A stretch of 64,000 nt of DNA from Brumimicrobium oceani (GCF_003143775.1 NZ_QFRJ01000008.1:121880-185879); one strand, 5' to 3'; counted from the first letter of the stretch, positions 51,930 to 61,403 are shown. Notes: a model not told the origin generated them from the sequence alone. A program made the numbers and translations.

Positions 51930-54428
51930 TTAAACCACTTTTTTCTTATACAAATACTCCTGGAACCCAATAAACGTTTCTCTAATCGATTCTACTGCAC
52001 CAAGTTCGCGTTTTGCATCGGCTATGGCTTTGTATTTTAGTTCTAATAGGTCAGGGAGTTTTTCTAAGTCGAGTTCTTCAAAGCCTTCTTTTACATATTG
52101 GTCTAATACGAAGTTTAGAAATTCTTGTTGTTTTGGATTGTATTCTCCGAGTTGTATTTTGGCGCGGCCTGCTCGTTCTAATCTTGGTACGAGTTGTTTG
52201 TGGTAGGCGACGTAGCTTAGGACGTCAAATAGGTCGCTGTCTTGACCGTGTATTAAATCGCGGAGGTCTTCGAGTTGGGAGTTTGAATATCCTTTCTCTT
52301 CGAGTTCTGTGAGTAGTTTTTTACGTGTGCTTGGAATGCTCCATATTTTACGTAATTCGTCTTCGTCTTTGAATAGGTTGGGCAATTCACCATATAGTTG
52401 ATCCATGAATTCTGCTGAGGAAATTGGCTTTCCTGACGGACTCCAAAATGTTGTTTTTATGGTAGCGTCTATTTCTCGCTCTTTACCATCTGATAGCTTT
52501 ATTTTAATAATACCCGTTGGTGTTTTTTCGCAATTACACGGAATGTTTCCACAAAGAGGACAAGGTTCGGGATGAGCAGTTGTACATTCGCATGGTTTAA
52601 TATTACAAACTTTACAAATACCTGACGCACCACTTCCACCAACTGGGGGCTCGGGAGCTTCAGGTTCTCCATCCCATTCTGGGTCTTGGAAATGTTTATG
52701 CGCTTTTACAAAGTCATAAACGGTGAAATAATCTTTTCCTTCAAAGAGTCGCGTTCCTCTACCAACGATTTGTTTGAATTCAACCATTGAGTTTACAGGG
52801 CGAAGTAAAACTATGTTTTTAATTTCTGGTGCATCCACCCCTGTACTTAACTTTTGAGATGTGGTAAGAATTGTGGGAATTAACTTTTCGTTATTTTGAA
52901 AGTCAGCTAGCGCTTGTTCCCCCATTTTACCATCTTCGGCGGTTACTCGTTTACAATAATCAATGCTTTTACTATCGCTTTCTTGATTGATAATGTCCCT
53001 AATTGCCGCTGCATGAACTTGTGTTGAACAAAACACCAATGTTTTATGATTTTGATTGATTTGACTTAAAAACTTACGTACCCTAAAGCGTTCAATTTGG
53101 TCGATAATTATTGTTCTACCATACTCTTTGTATGTAAACGTATCTCCTACTTCAGCTTCTCCTGCAATTATAGTATCGTCCGAAGTTACAGTATATTCAT
53201 CATAATTGGTTTGAATTTGCTTTACTCTGAAAGGCGTTAAGAAACCATCATTAATTCCGTCTTTTAAAGCGTAAGTATAAATAGGTTCTCCAAAATAATC
53301 ATACGTATCTGCGTTAACATCACGTTTTGGTGTAGCGGTCAAACCTAACTGAACTGCAGGAGAGAAATATTCCATAATTTCACGCCAAGAACTTTCATCG
53401 TTTGCTCCACCACGGTGACACTCATCTATGATGATTAAATCGAAGAAATCTTCAGGATATTCCAAATAACGCTCTCTAATTTCTATTGTTTCATCAGAAG
53501 AATATAGAGTTTCAAGAGGTTCTGCTGCCAAAAGAGAATTCTCCTCTTCAACTTCTTCAACTTCTTCCCCCGTAGAAGCTGTTGTAACCAAGGATTGGAA
53601 GATTGTGAAAAAGAGCCCTCCATTTTTCGGAACATGTCCTGTTTTTCTTATTTCTGCTGGGCTAATTCGTTTTCTGATGTTAGTATCAATATTGTCAAAA
53701 GCTTCGAAAGCATTAAAAGCTTGATCCGCTAAAATATTCCTATCCGCTAAGAATAAAATACGGGGACTTCTATTAGGGTTTCTTTGCAAGTTCCATTTAG
53801 CTTGAAAAAGCTTCCAACATAAATGAAAGGCAGTTGCTGTTTTCCCTGTTCCAGTAGCCATTGTTAATAACAAACGGTCTTGTTTATTAGCAATTGCTTC
53901 TAAACATTTTTCTACAGCTGTTCTTTGATAATACCTTGGTAAATATTGACCTTTAAATAAGGGGAAAGGTACATTTCGGAAGCGATCTTTCCAATCTTCG
54001 ATTTCAATTTTATAGTCTTCTTTAGGCGTTGGAAAGCACATTTCCCACAATTCATCTGGAGAAGGGAATTTAGAGACATCACCTTCTGTGGCTTCATCCA
54101 TATCCACACCATAAATCTCTAAACCATTAGTAGAATAAGCAAAGCGTGTGTTTAGCTTTAGTGCATAGTCTTTGGCTTGTGCTAATCCATCTGTATAAAA
54201 TTTATCGCGTGCTTTAGCTTCAATAACAGCCAATCGTTGCCCATTGTATTCCAGCACATAATCACAAGAAAGTGGTTTTTTCTGAATCAAATTCCCTTTA
54301 CTGTCTTTTCCGATAATCCGACCAGCAGTAATGACTTCTACTTTGATGCGACTTCCTTGTACCACATTCCAACCCGCAGCTTTTAATGCTGGGTCGATTA
54401 AGTCATGTCTGGTTTGTGCTTCATTCAT
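51930..54428 (-). CDS. hsdR: Type I restriction enzyme R subunit (HsdR, EcoEI-like)
   Basis: Encodes 832 aa. N-terminal PD-(D/E)xK nuclease: LSCDYVLEYNGQRLAVIEAKA (about 53-73). SF2 translocase motifs: Walker A LLTMATGTGKTATAF (about 187), DECH in LIIIDECHRGG, LGLTATPKRD, and motif VI QIVGRGTRLFEG. A cysteine-rich insert near 590-650 (CKVCNIKPCEC ... CPLCGNIPCNC) looks like two short zinc knuckles that are not standard in EcoEI HsdR. It translocates DNA and cuts unmethylated foreign DNA together with HsdM and HsdS. Last gene of the operon, separated from hsdS by a 1.67-kb repeat array. Confidence 0.93.
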   Translation of the reverse strand: MNEAQTRHDLIDPALKAAGWNVVQGSRIKVEVITAGRIIGKDSKGNLIQKKPLSCDYVLEYNGQRLAVIEAKARDKFYTDGLAQAKDYALKLNTRFAYSTNGLEIYGVDMDEATEGDVSKFPSPDELWEMCFPTPKEDYKIEIEDWKDRFRNVPFPLFKGQYLPRYYQRTAVEKCLEAIANKQDRLLLTMATGTGKTATAFHLCWKLFQAKWNLQRNPNRSPRILFLADRNILADQAFNAFEAFDNIDTNIRKRISPAEIRKTGHVPKNGGLFFTIFQSLVTTASTGEEVEEVEEENSLLAAEPLETLYSSDETIEIRERYLEYPEDFFDLIIIDECHRGGANDESSWREIMEYFSPAVQLGLTATPKRDVNADTYDYFGEPIYTYALKDGINDGFLTPFRVKQIQTNYDEYTVTSDDTIIAGEAEVGDTFTYKEYGRTIIIDQIERFRVRKFLSQINQNHKTLVFCSTQVHAAAIRDIINQESDSKSIDYCKRVTAEDGKMGEQALADFQNNEKLIPTILTTSQKLSTGVDAPEIKNIVLLRPVNSMVEFKQIVGRGTRLFEGKDYFTVYDFVKAHKHFQDPEWDGEPEAPEPPVGGSGASGICKVCNIKPCECTTAHPEPCPLCGNIPCNCEKTPTGIIKIKLSDGKEREIDATIKTTFWSPSGKPISSAEFMDQLYGELPNLFKDEDELRKIWSIPSTRKKLLTELEEKGYSNSQLEDLRDLIHGQDSDLFDVLSYVAYHKQLVPRLERAGRAKIQLGEYNPKQQEFLNFVLDQYVKEGFEELDLEKLPDLLELKYKAIADAKRELGAVESIRETFIGFQEYLYKKKVV

Positions 54429-54537
54429 AATCTAGTGGTTTCAATTACCGCAGACAAGATACATATTTCTTTTGAGCTAGGTTGTCGAATTTCCAAAATT
54501 CCATTCAGGATAGGTTTAGATCAGAAGTTAATCCAAT

Positions 54538-56093
54538 TGTCTGTACTATGATTCTTTAGATTTTCAGATTTCCTTGATTTTTTACTCAGTCACAATCATA
54601 TATTCGGTCAAATAATCATAGCCCATCATTTAATCAAACTAAATCACAGTGCAGACATTTTTCCAAGCAAGCACATCACGCAACTATCTTTACTGTGATT
54701 ATTTTGATTTTGGGATTCTTTTGATTTTTAACTCAATCACAATCAAATATTCAGTCAAATAATCATAGCCCATCATTTAATCAAACTAAATCACAGTGCT
54801 GACAATTTTCCAAGCAAGCACATCACGCAACTATCTTTACTGTGATTATTTTGATTTTGGGATTTCCTTGATTTTTAACTCAATCACAATCAAATATTCA
54901 GTCAAATAATCATAGCCCATCATTTAATCAAACTAAATCACAGTGCTGACAATTTTCCAAGCAAGCACATCACGCAACTATCTTTACTGTGATTATTTTG
55001 ATTTTGGGATTTCCTTGATTTTTAACTCAATCACAATCAAATATTCAGTCAAATAATCATAGCCCATCATTTAATCAAACTAAATCACAGTGCAGACAAT
55101 TTTCCAAGCAAGCACATCACGCAACTATCTTTACTGTGATTATTTTGATTTTGGGATTATTTTGATTTTCCTTAATCATAGCCCATCATTTAATCACACC
55201 AATCACAGTGCAGACAATTTTCCAAGCAAGCACATCACGCAACTATCTTTACTGTGATTATTTTGATTTTGGGATTCTTTTGATTTTCAACTAAAATTCA
55301 ATCAATGTTCCATCAACCAATCATAGCCAATCATTTAATCACACCAATCACAGTGCAGACAATTTTCCAAGCAAGCACATCACGCAACTATCTTTACTGT
55401 GATTATTTTGATTTTGGGATTCTTTTGATTTTTAACTCAATCACAATCAAATATTCAGTCAAATAATCATAGCCCATCATTTAATCAAACTAAATCACAG
55501 TGCTGACAATTTTCCAAGCAAGCACATCACGCAACTATCTTTACTGTGATTATTTTGATTTTGGGATTTCCTTGATTTTTAACTCAATCACAATCAAATA
55601 TTCAGTCAAATAATCATAGCCCATCATTTAATCAAACTAAATCACAGTGCAGACAATTTTCCAAGCAAGCACATCACGCAACTATCTTTACTGTGATTCT
55701 TTTGATTTTGGGATTTCCTTGATTTTTAACTCAATCACAATCAAATATTCAGTCAAATAATCATAGCCCATCATTTAATCAAACTAAATCACAGTGCTGA
55801 CAATTTTCCAAGCAAGCACATCACGCAACTATCTTTACTGTGATTATTTTGATTTTGGGATTCTTTTGATTTTCAACTAAAATTCAATCAATGTTCCATC
55901 AACCAATCATAGCCAATCATTTAATCACACCAATCACAGTGCAGACAATTTTCCAAGCAAGCACATCACGCAACTATCTTTACTGTGATTATTTTGATTT
56001 TGGGATTCTTTTGATTTTCAACTAAAATTCAATCAATGTTCCATCAACCAATCATAGCCAATCATTTAATCACACCAATCACAGTGCAGACAA
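54538..56093. repeat. Ten-copy 147-bp tandem repeat array between hsdS and hsdR
   Basis: The core word CCAAGCAAGCACATCACGCA starts at 54663, 54810, 54957, 55104, 55222, 55367, 55514, 55661, 55808 and 55953: spacing 147 bp, twice 145 and once 118. Each unit contains AATCACAGT ... ACTGTGATT, an inverted repeat enclosing about 40 bases, plus TCATAGCC and TTTTGATTTTGGGATT. The eleventh partial copy provides the stop codon of hsdS. No frame is conserved and there are no unique spacers. The 110 bases between 54429 and 54537 have no feature. Confidence 0.9.
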
Positions 56094-57290
56094 TCACAAC
56101 GCTGTTAACTCCCCAGAAAATGCTTTTTGGAGGATAGACTTTTTGAGTTCTTCGAGTGAGGTGAGTTTTTTGGTGTACAAATTTTCTGCTTTGATACTAT
56201 ATCTTTTTAATTCGTCTAATCTCTTAACTATTTTTATTTGTTCCTCTTTATCAATAGGTAAATTAACTTTTAATTTCATCCATTTTGACTTATTTATTAT
56301 TGGTAAGGTCGCTTGAGCTCTTGTTCCTTCATTTAAAACTTGTTTTTGAACAAAAGGAGATATCAAAGCATAGTATAACAGCTTAGGAGCATAGTTTTCA
56401 TTTGGTGTTAGCGCATTAATTTGCTGATTTGAGCTAATTGGTTGTTCTGAAAACCCAGTTTTCCCAATTGTAGCACCAATGCAAACCATCAATATTGAAT
56501 TTTTCTTGAATAATCTGCTTCTTTCCAGCCCAAATTTACTTAACATACTATCCCCAGTAACTATTGATCCATCTGGTTTGAAATGGGGAGGTTTTGCAAA
56601 AGGTATATAATCCCCAAAATTTGATTTATCTTTAGTTGGTGGAGTATTGCCTGTTTGTACTTCGCCTATCTGACTTAGTTCTTTATTAACCCAACCATCA
56701 CCCTTCTGACTAAATATCTCATTCAATTTACTTTGAAATAATTCATTCGCATTAACAATATTCTTTTCAATATTTGCTTTTGCTTTGTCTATGGCTTCAA
56801 AAGCTTGATCTAGAATTTCAACGATTTGTTTTTGTAGTTTGATTGAAATTACTGGGATTAATGTGTCTTTAATTTTGGTTTGAGAAATATTTGGTTGTGC
56901 GTTCCCTACTGCTTGAGCTATCAATTCCTGTTTGAAGTTTAGAAAGAAATAATATAGAAATTCAGGGACAAATTTATTGTTTGGGTAAATGCCGCATACA
57001 GCTTGATTTGTAGCCGCCTCAAAATTCAGAATACCAACTTGTCCAGCGGTAGCGCCATACATTGCTATAACAACTGTCCTTTCTGGAAATAATTTAGCGG
57101 ATGAATTGTCTAAACCAATTTGAGAAATTTTAATCTCACTATTTAATATATTTCGATTATTTACTTCACCACTTCTAATCCAAGGAATATTTCCATTTTC
57201 GTAAAATTCCTTTTTACTTTTTAAAGGTGTACCACCTGAACTTGTTTTGCAAACTTGCCCAAGTTTCTTAAATTCCCAATCCTCTCTCAT
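56094..57290 (-). CDS. hsdS: Type I restriction-modification specificity subunit (HsdS)
   Basis: Encodes 398 aa: two target-recognition domains (about 1-145, DWEFKKLGQVCKTSSGGTP; and about 200-345, WVNKELSQIGEVQTGNTPPT), each followed by a helical spacer (EILDQAFEAIDKAKANIEKN; KRLDELKRYSIKAENLYTKK). HsdS chooses the bipartite DNA site for methylation and cleavage. The gene starts with a 4-bp ATGA overlap with the ORF6N gene and ends in the first base of the repeat array. Confidence 0.93.
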   Translation of the reverse strand: MREDWEFKKLGQVCKTSSGGTPLKSKKEFYENGNIPWIRSGEVNNRNILNSEIKISQIGLDNSSAKLFPERTVVIAMYGATAGQVGILNFEAATNQAVCGIYPNNKFVPEFLYYFFLNFKQELIAQAVGNAQPNISQTKIKDTLIPVISIKLQKQIVEILDQAFEAIDKAKANIEKNIVNANELFQSKLNEIFSQKGDGWVNKELSQIGEVQTGNTPPTKDKSNFGDYIPFAKPPHFKPDGSIVTGDSMLSKFGLERSRLFKKNSILMVCIGATIGKTGFSEQPISSNQQINALTPNENYAPKLLYYALISPFVQKQVLNEGTRAQATLPIINKSKWMKLKVNLPIDKEEQIKIVKRLDELKRYSIKAENLYTKKLTSLEELKKSILQKAFSGELTAL

Positions 57291-58204
57291 ATCACTTCTT
57301 TTATTAACTCTACAACACTTACTGAGTTTGCTTCCATTTTAGAGAAAGCGAACCACTTTTTACCCAAATCTTTTAGCGAAGCTCCGATATGGTACACTTC
57401 TTTTTGGTCTATAATGATAAATCGGTCATGGGCTTTCGTGAAAATGACACCTTTAAAACTAGGATATTGTTTATTGGCTTTTTCGATGTCGAGTTTTAGC
57501 TTTTTTGAAATAGTTTTGCATAATATACTTACTGCAACGTTTTTTTGTTTGGCTGTCAATTGTGTAATCACGCTATCATCTACATAATTATCGATTACCA
57601 CAATGCTTTTTTTCGCTTTTTGAATGAGCTTATTGACGAAATCATAAGCATCGTAGGTTTGACCATCAAAGAAAATACCTTGCTTTTTTTCAACTTCAGG
57701 CCCTTGTAATGCTTTAAAAACCTGTTGGAATTTTTCGTCTGTTTCTAGTTTGTGCTTTGTGAAATCAGATGAAAGTTGTAATAGTTGCTGGTGATTGCCA
57801 ATTGTTTTTCGCATTTGAACAAAAGCATTCATAATGGCAATACTCACCTTTACAGCAGTTTCACTTCTTAATACAGCTGAAAGCATGGAAACTCCTTGTT
57901 CTGTGAAGACATAAGGCAAGTACTTTATGTTTTTTCCTCTTTGAGAATCGTTCAAGGTCGCAATTTGCGACCTTGAACTTGATATCGCAATTTGCGACTG
58001 CAAGATTTCAATTTCTTCTTCATTTAATTGAAACCTAAAATCTTTAGGAAAACGATCAATGTTTCTTTTAACTTGTTCGTTTAACCTTTTAACCTCAACT
58101 CCGTACATTTCTGCTAAATCTGCATCAACCATTACTTGTTCATTACGAAAAGTAAAAATTTTGTTTTCAATTAAAACTGGAGTTATTTCGTTTTTCTCGC
58201 TCAT
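57287..58204 (-). CDS. ORF6N-domain DNA-binding protein with PLD-like C-terminal domain
   Basis: Encodes 305 aa. Residues about 8-110 are an ORF6N domain (FTFRNEQVMVDADLAEMYGV ... YVFTEQGVSMLSAVL), a phage-type DNA-binding module. About 165-300 resemble a RhuM/phospholipase-D-like part (YDAYDFVNKLIQKAKKSIVV, DNYVDDSVITQL, FTKAHDRFIIID with an HxxxxxxxxD-like core). It lies in the hsdM-hsdS operon (4-bp overlap with hsdS). Two SQIA repeats (about 69-85) are encoded by palindromes. The role in the R-M system is unknown; such genes recur in Bacteroidetes type I loci. Confidence 0.82.
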   Translation of the reverse strand: MSEKNEITPVLIENKIFTFRNEQVMVDADLAEMYGVEVKRLNEQVKRNIDRFPKDFRFQLNEEEIEILQSQIAISSSRSQIATLNDSQRGKNIKYLPYVFTEQGVSMLSAVLRSETAVKVSIAIMNAFVQMRKTIGNHQQLLQLSSDFTKHKLETDEKFQQVFKALQGPEVEKKQGIFFDGQTYDAYDFVNKLIQKAKKSIVVIDNYVDDSVITQLTAKQKNVAVSILCKTISKKLKLDIEKANKQYPSFKGVIFTKAHDRFIIIDQKEVYHIGASLKDLGKKWFAFSKMEANSVSVVELIKEVI

Positions 58205-58403
58205 ATTAATTCATCTTAAAGTATGAATTAAAGATAATTCGTTCAAGGTCACAATTTGTGACCTTGAACTTGAAGTAACAATTTGTGACGTCAAGTCTGA
58301 ACTGGTCGCAATTTGCGACTGGTTCAAACATCCATCAATATAGAAAATGTTGTTTGTAGTCGCAATTTGCGACCGCAAAATATAACTGGTCACAAATTGT
58401 GAC
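57951..58403. repeat. Seven palindromes of the TCGCAA-n-TTGCGA / TCACAA-n-TTGTGA family
   Basis: Centres at 57964, 57991, 58255, 58282, 58312, 58366 and 58396, all in one frame class modulo 3. Those at 57951-57977 and 58242-58268 are perfect with 13-base arms (TTCAAGGTCGCAA or TTCAAGGTCACAA); the rest have 6-7 base arms. On the minus strand each encodes SQIA(T) or SQ(I/F)VT. They lie in ORF6N and the 76-aa ORF before it. Confidence 0.9.
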
Positions 58404-58441
58404 TGGTTGTGATTTATTTCAATAGTTAAAGAAAACATCAT
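58211..58441 (-). CDS. 76-aa ORF of SQIAT repeats, in frame with ORF6N across one stop
   Basis: The ATG overlaps the hsdM stop by 4 bp (ATGA), a coupling pattern that argues for translation. The product holds five SQ(I/F)(A/V)T words and no known fold. It ends at a TGA (58211-58213); the next codons ATT AAT lead in the same frame directly to the ORF6N ATG (58204). So the 76-aa ORF and ORF6N form one frame split by a single TGA. Either an N-terminal repeat extension was cut off by a mutation, or readthrough joins them. Confidence 0.5.
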   Translation of the reverse strand: MMFSLTIEINHNQSQFVTSYILRSQIATTNNIFYIDGCLNQSQIATSSDLTSQIVTSSSRSQIVTLNELSLIHTLR

Positions 58442-59913
58442 ATCAATCCTTTTAAAGATTCCAAAATCTCACTCGTTTCTTCATCCAAATTCACCATTTC
58501 TTCCAAAATTACTTCAGGTTTTCTCAATGGAGCTTCTTCAGGAGTGTTTGGATTCTTTGGAGACAAATCATAAGTCTCTTCATCAATATCTGACATCTTG
58601 AAAACCCACGATTGTTCTGAATTTTTTTGCTTTTTATAAGTCGCTAAAAACTCTTCCATATCCTTGTCGTTTAAAGGATTGGTTTTTCCCATGTTTCTTC
58701 CTGGATCTAGTTGGTAGTACCAAATCTTTTTGGTGGGTTCTCCTTTTTGGAAAAACAAAACTACGGTTTTCACACCTGCTCCAGTGAAAGTACCTGCTGG
58801 CATATCGAGAATGGTATGTAGGTTACAACTCTCTAACAAATGCTTACGCAAGGCAATAGAAGAATTGTCTGTATTGCTTAAAAAGGTGTTTTTAATAACA
58901 ATAGCGGCACGACCACCAGTTTTCAAACTTTTAATGAAATGTTGTAAGAAAAGTGAAGCAGTTTCTCCCGTTTTAATATCAAAATTCTGCTGTACCTCTG
59001 GTCTTTCTTTCCCTCCAAATGGCGGATTGGCCAAAATAACATGGTAACGGTCTTTCTCTTGTATATCACGAATGTTTTCACCTAAAGTATTGGTGTGGAT
59101 AAGGTTCGGCGCTTCAATTCCATGGAGAATCATGTTCATTGTACCAATCACATACGCCAAATTCTTTTTCTCTTTTCCGTAGAAAGTATCTTCTTGTAAA
59201 GTTTTAAGATTGGCAGTTGTTTTATCCATGCGTTCATACATGTGATCAAAGGCTTCTACCAAGAAACCACATGAACCCGCTGCACCATCATAAACCGTTT
59301 CACCTATTTGTGGGTCAACAACATTGATCATAGCACGAATCAAAGGCCTTGGAGTGTAATATTGTCCACCATTTCGACCAGCGTTCCCCATGTTCTTGAT
59401 CTTTGTTTCATACAAGTGACTCAACTCATGCTTGTCTGTTGAAGAACGGAATGGAAGTTCGTCGGCATATTCTAAAATCTCTCTTAGAATATATCCACTT
59501 TGAATTTTATTTTTGATTTCAGAGAATATTTCTCCAATCTTATAATCTATTGTTTTTGGATTCTCGGCAGTAACTTTAAATTTAGCGAGGTAGGGAAAGA
59601 GTTTTGTGTCTACAAACTGAACTAAATCGGGTCCAGTCATTGCTGCGTTGATGTCCACTTCATATTCATCTGTGGTTCCATCTTTTAAACGTTTAGGCAT
59701 TGCCCAATTTCCCCAACGGTACTCTTCATCTATAATATAGGTATAGTCTTTTCCAGATAGTTCTGCTTCGTCTGCTTTGTCTCTTTCTAATTCGTCTAGG
59801 TAGCGCAAGAACATTACCCATGAGGTTTGTCCTATGTAATCTAATTCACTGTCTGAACCTGCGTCTTTGTAGAGTAGGTCGTCTATGTTTTTAAATGTTT
59901 GCTCGAAGTTCAT
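58438..59913 (-). CDS. hsdM: Type I restriction-modification methyltransferase subunit (HsdM)
   Basis: Encodes 491 aa. N-terminal HsdM helical domain, SAM-binding motif DGAAGSCGFLVEA (about 210-222), and the N6-adenine methylase motif ILANPPFGGKERPEV (about 289-303). It methylates adenine at the sites chosen by HsdS and, in the complex with HsdR, gates cutting. It is first in the operon; upstream is a 180-bp gap with no clear promoter. The length is typical of the EcoEI-like branch. Confidence 0.95.
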   Translation of the reverse strand: MNFEQTFKNIDDLLYKDAGSDSELDYIGQTSWVMFLRYLDELERDKADEAELSGKDYTYIIDEEYRWGNWAMPKRLKDGTTDEYEVDINAAMTGPDLVQFVDTKLFPYLAKFKVTAENPKTIDYKIGEIFSEIKNKIQSGYILREILEYADELPFRSSTDKHELSHLYETKIKNMGNAGRNGGQYYTPRPLIRAMINVVDPQIGETVYDGAAGSCGFLVEAFDHMYERMDKTTANLKTLQEDTFYGKEKKNLAYVIGTMNMILHGIEAPNLIHTNTLGENIRDIQEKDRYHVILANPPFGGKERPEVQQNFDIKTGETASLFLQHFIKSLKTGGRAAIVIKNTFLSNTDNSSIALRKHLLESCNLHTILDMPAGTFTGAGVKTVVLFFQKGEPTKKIWYYQLDPGRNMGKTNPLNDKDMEEFLATYKKQKNSEQSWVFKMSDIDEETYDLSPKNPNTPEEAPLRKPEVILEEMVNLDEETSEILESLKGLI

Positions 59914-60093
59914 TGTTTGGGTGTTTTATGGTGGTGAAGATAGGGATTTTTTGGATGTGGTGGGGGTGCTACGGACTAAATCACTTATTACAGACAAAAT
60001 AATAACCAGTTATAGAAGTCAAGTAATAACTCCCCATTTCGCTATTAAACAGACTTGTTAAGTTTATATTTAATAATCCGTTTTCTAGTATCT

Positions 60094-60486
60094 TCAACGC
60101 AGTATTCCATATTTGTATTTATCCTTTCTTATAACCTCTCCTGTCTCGAGATTATAAACCATTGTTTTTCCATGCCTAAGTCCATTTTTCACATTTCTAA
60201 TTTCCTTAACATTATTGTCTGCATCTATAAGTTCAAATTTCCCCGAATATGGACTCTTACTTTTGATTTCAATATATTTTTCAATTGATGGTTTATTCGA
60301 AATGAATTCAGTTTCAATTTGAACACCTTGTTCATTATAGTAATTAATCCAAGTACCCTCTTTATCTTCTTTATAATATTTTCCGAATTTAACTAACTGG
60401 TTATCCTTATCGAACCTTTCATAAACCCCATCCTTGAATCCTTCACCATCTATCCAAGGATCAGCCAGTAATGTCTTTAACCCGGA
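60094..60486 (-). pseudogene. MORN/YwqK-like protein remnant, 5'-truncated
   Basis: Read on the minus strand the frame gives ADPWIDGEGFKDGVYERFDK ..., YYKEDKEGTWINYYNEQGVQ, and RHGKTMVYNLETGEVIRKDK, the wind-and-return pattern of MORN or YwqK-type repeat proteins (GxWxxYYxxG). It ends at TGA 60094-60096. No start codon is present: the frame is open only up to 60486, exactly where the inverted-repeat element at 60479-60710 begins. It is thus the 3' fragment of a gene broken at that point. Confidence 0.55.
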
Positions 60487-60710
60487 TTATTCATCGCATT
60501 ACTTGTTTTAAACAGTTAATGGATTGTTTAACAGGTGTTTACTGTGTTTTTAAAGAATAAAAATGTACCCCAAATTTGGGTATCAATTATTTAATGCTTG
60601 GATTCTTTTGATTTTATATTTCAATTGTAATTTACTGATATAGAATACTATTATCATCAAATCACGAATCTCATCTAAAATCAAAAATAATCTCATGAAT
60701 AATACGGGTT
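60479..60710. mobile_element. Small inverted-repeat element (MITE-like or IS remnant)
   Basis: The ends AACCCGGATTATTCAT (60479-60494) and ATGAATAATACGGGTT (60695-60710) are inverted repeats with one mismatch in 16. The 232-bp segment between has no transposase. It cuts the MORN-like remnant on its left. A target-site duplication is not clear. A small minus-strand frame of 49 codons (60671-60820) crosses its right end and is not convincing as a gene. Confidence 0.4.
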
Positions 60711-60838
60711 AAGAATGTTCCCTTAAATTCTTCGTAACCGAAATTTTCAGATTTTTTTAAGAATGTATATTCTTGAGTAAAATAAGATGCACCAAAATGT
60801 AATGTTTTTTGATATTTCATTTCAGCAGTTGTTTCACT

Positions 60839-61105
60839 AACAACCTTGTTGAAAATGCCATTCGACCAGTAGCTTTAGGACGAAAGAATTACCTTTTTGC
60901 AGGTTCTCACAATGGAGCAAAACGTTCCGCAATGTTTTATAGCTTTTTCGCTTGTTGTAAGCTAAACGAAATCAATCCTCAAAAATGGTTGCAATATGTT
61001 CTTGAAAATATAGCTGACTATAAAGTGAATAAACTTCATGAGTTGTTGCCAAATAATATTGATCCTGAAAAGTTAGACAACTTCAAGAAGTTTTGGGAGG
61101 TGTAG
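60839..61105 (+). pseudogene. IS66-family transposase, C-terminal fragment
   Basis: From about residue 11 of the frame the sequence NLVENAIRPVALGRKNYLFA, then HNGAKRSAMFYSFFACCKLNEINP and WLQYVLENIADYK are the C-terminal DDE region and tail of IS66 transposases. The upstream 400+ residues are absent and the sequence before NLVEN is unrelated, so only about 88 codons remain. It shows past insertion and decay between the R-M and PHP-ATPase genes. The region 61106-61300 beyond it contains no gene. Confidence 0.85.
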
Positions 61106-61324
61106 TTGCTCGGGTGGGATACTAATCAACCAAATTAAATTCGAAATGCACGCTCATAATCAAAGCGTAACACACCAAAATAATCTTTCAAAAATAATGT
61201 ATTAAACCGATTTCCCCACACGTTCGGCAAGCTCAGTAGGGCTAAGGAAATCCGGATCCGTCAACATGGTATTATTCATTCTTGTCTGTTTTTTTTATTT
61301 GTATTCATGAGTACTTCGTAGTTC

Positions 61325-61403
61325 AGCGTTGGCCAACTTAGCGAAGCGATCTCACAACCGTAGGGCGTAATCGGCACGCCGAATACTTAGTTATTGTGTG
61401 CAG
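61325..61403 (-). other. Possible cassette end downstream of the PHP-ATPase pair
   Basis: Read on the minus strand, the stop of the 103-aa gene is followed by CTGCACACAATAACTAAGTA, several imperfect inverted words (TTCGGCGTGCC, CGCTTCGCTAAG) and TTGGCCAACG. Upstream of the pair (about 63740-63770, minus strand) is TGTTGGCGGTAATTAAAACG, echoing the GTTAGCGGT border of the other cassettes. The stems are weaker than at 45521, so this is only suggestive. The rest of the 300-bp gap holds no gene. Confidence 0.3.

Noticed and set aside
54538..56093. CRISPR array
   Set aside because: Units are 147 bp and almost wholly identical; there are no unique spacers between short repeats and no cas genes.
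57255..57587. 110-aa plus-strand frame
   Set aside because: It lies antisense to the PLD-like part of the ORF6N gene.
60055..60288. 77-aa plus-strand gene
   Set aside because: It is the antisense shadow of the MORN-like remnant on the minus strand.
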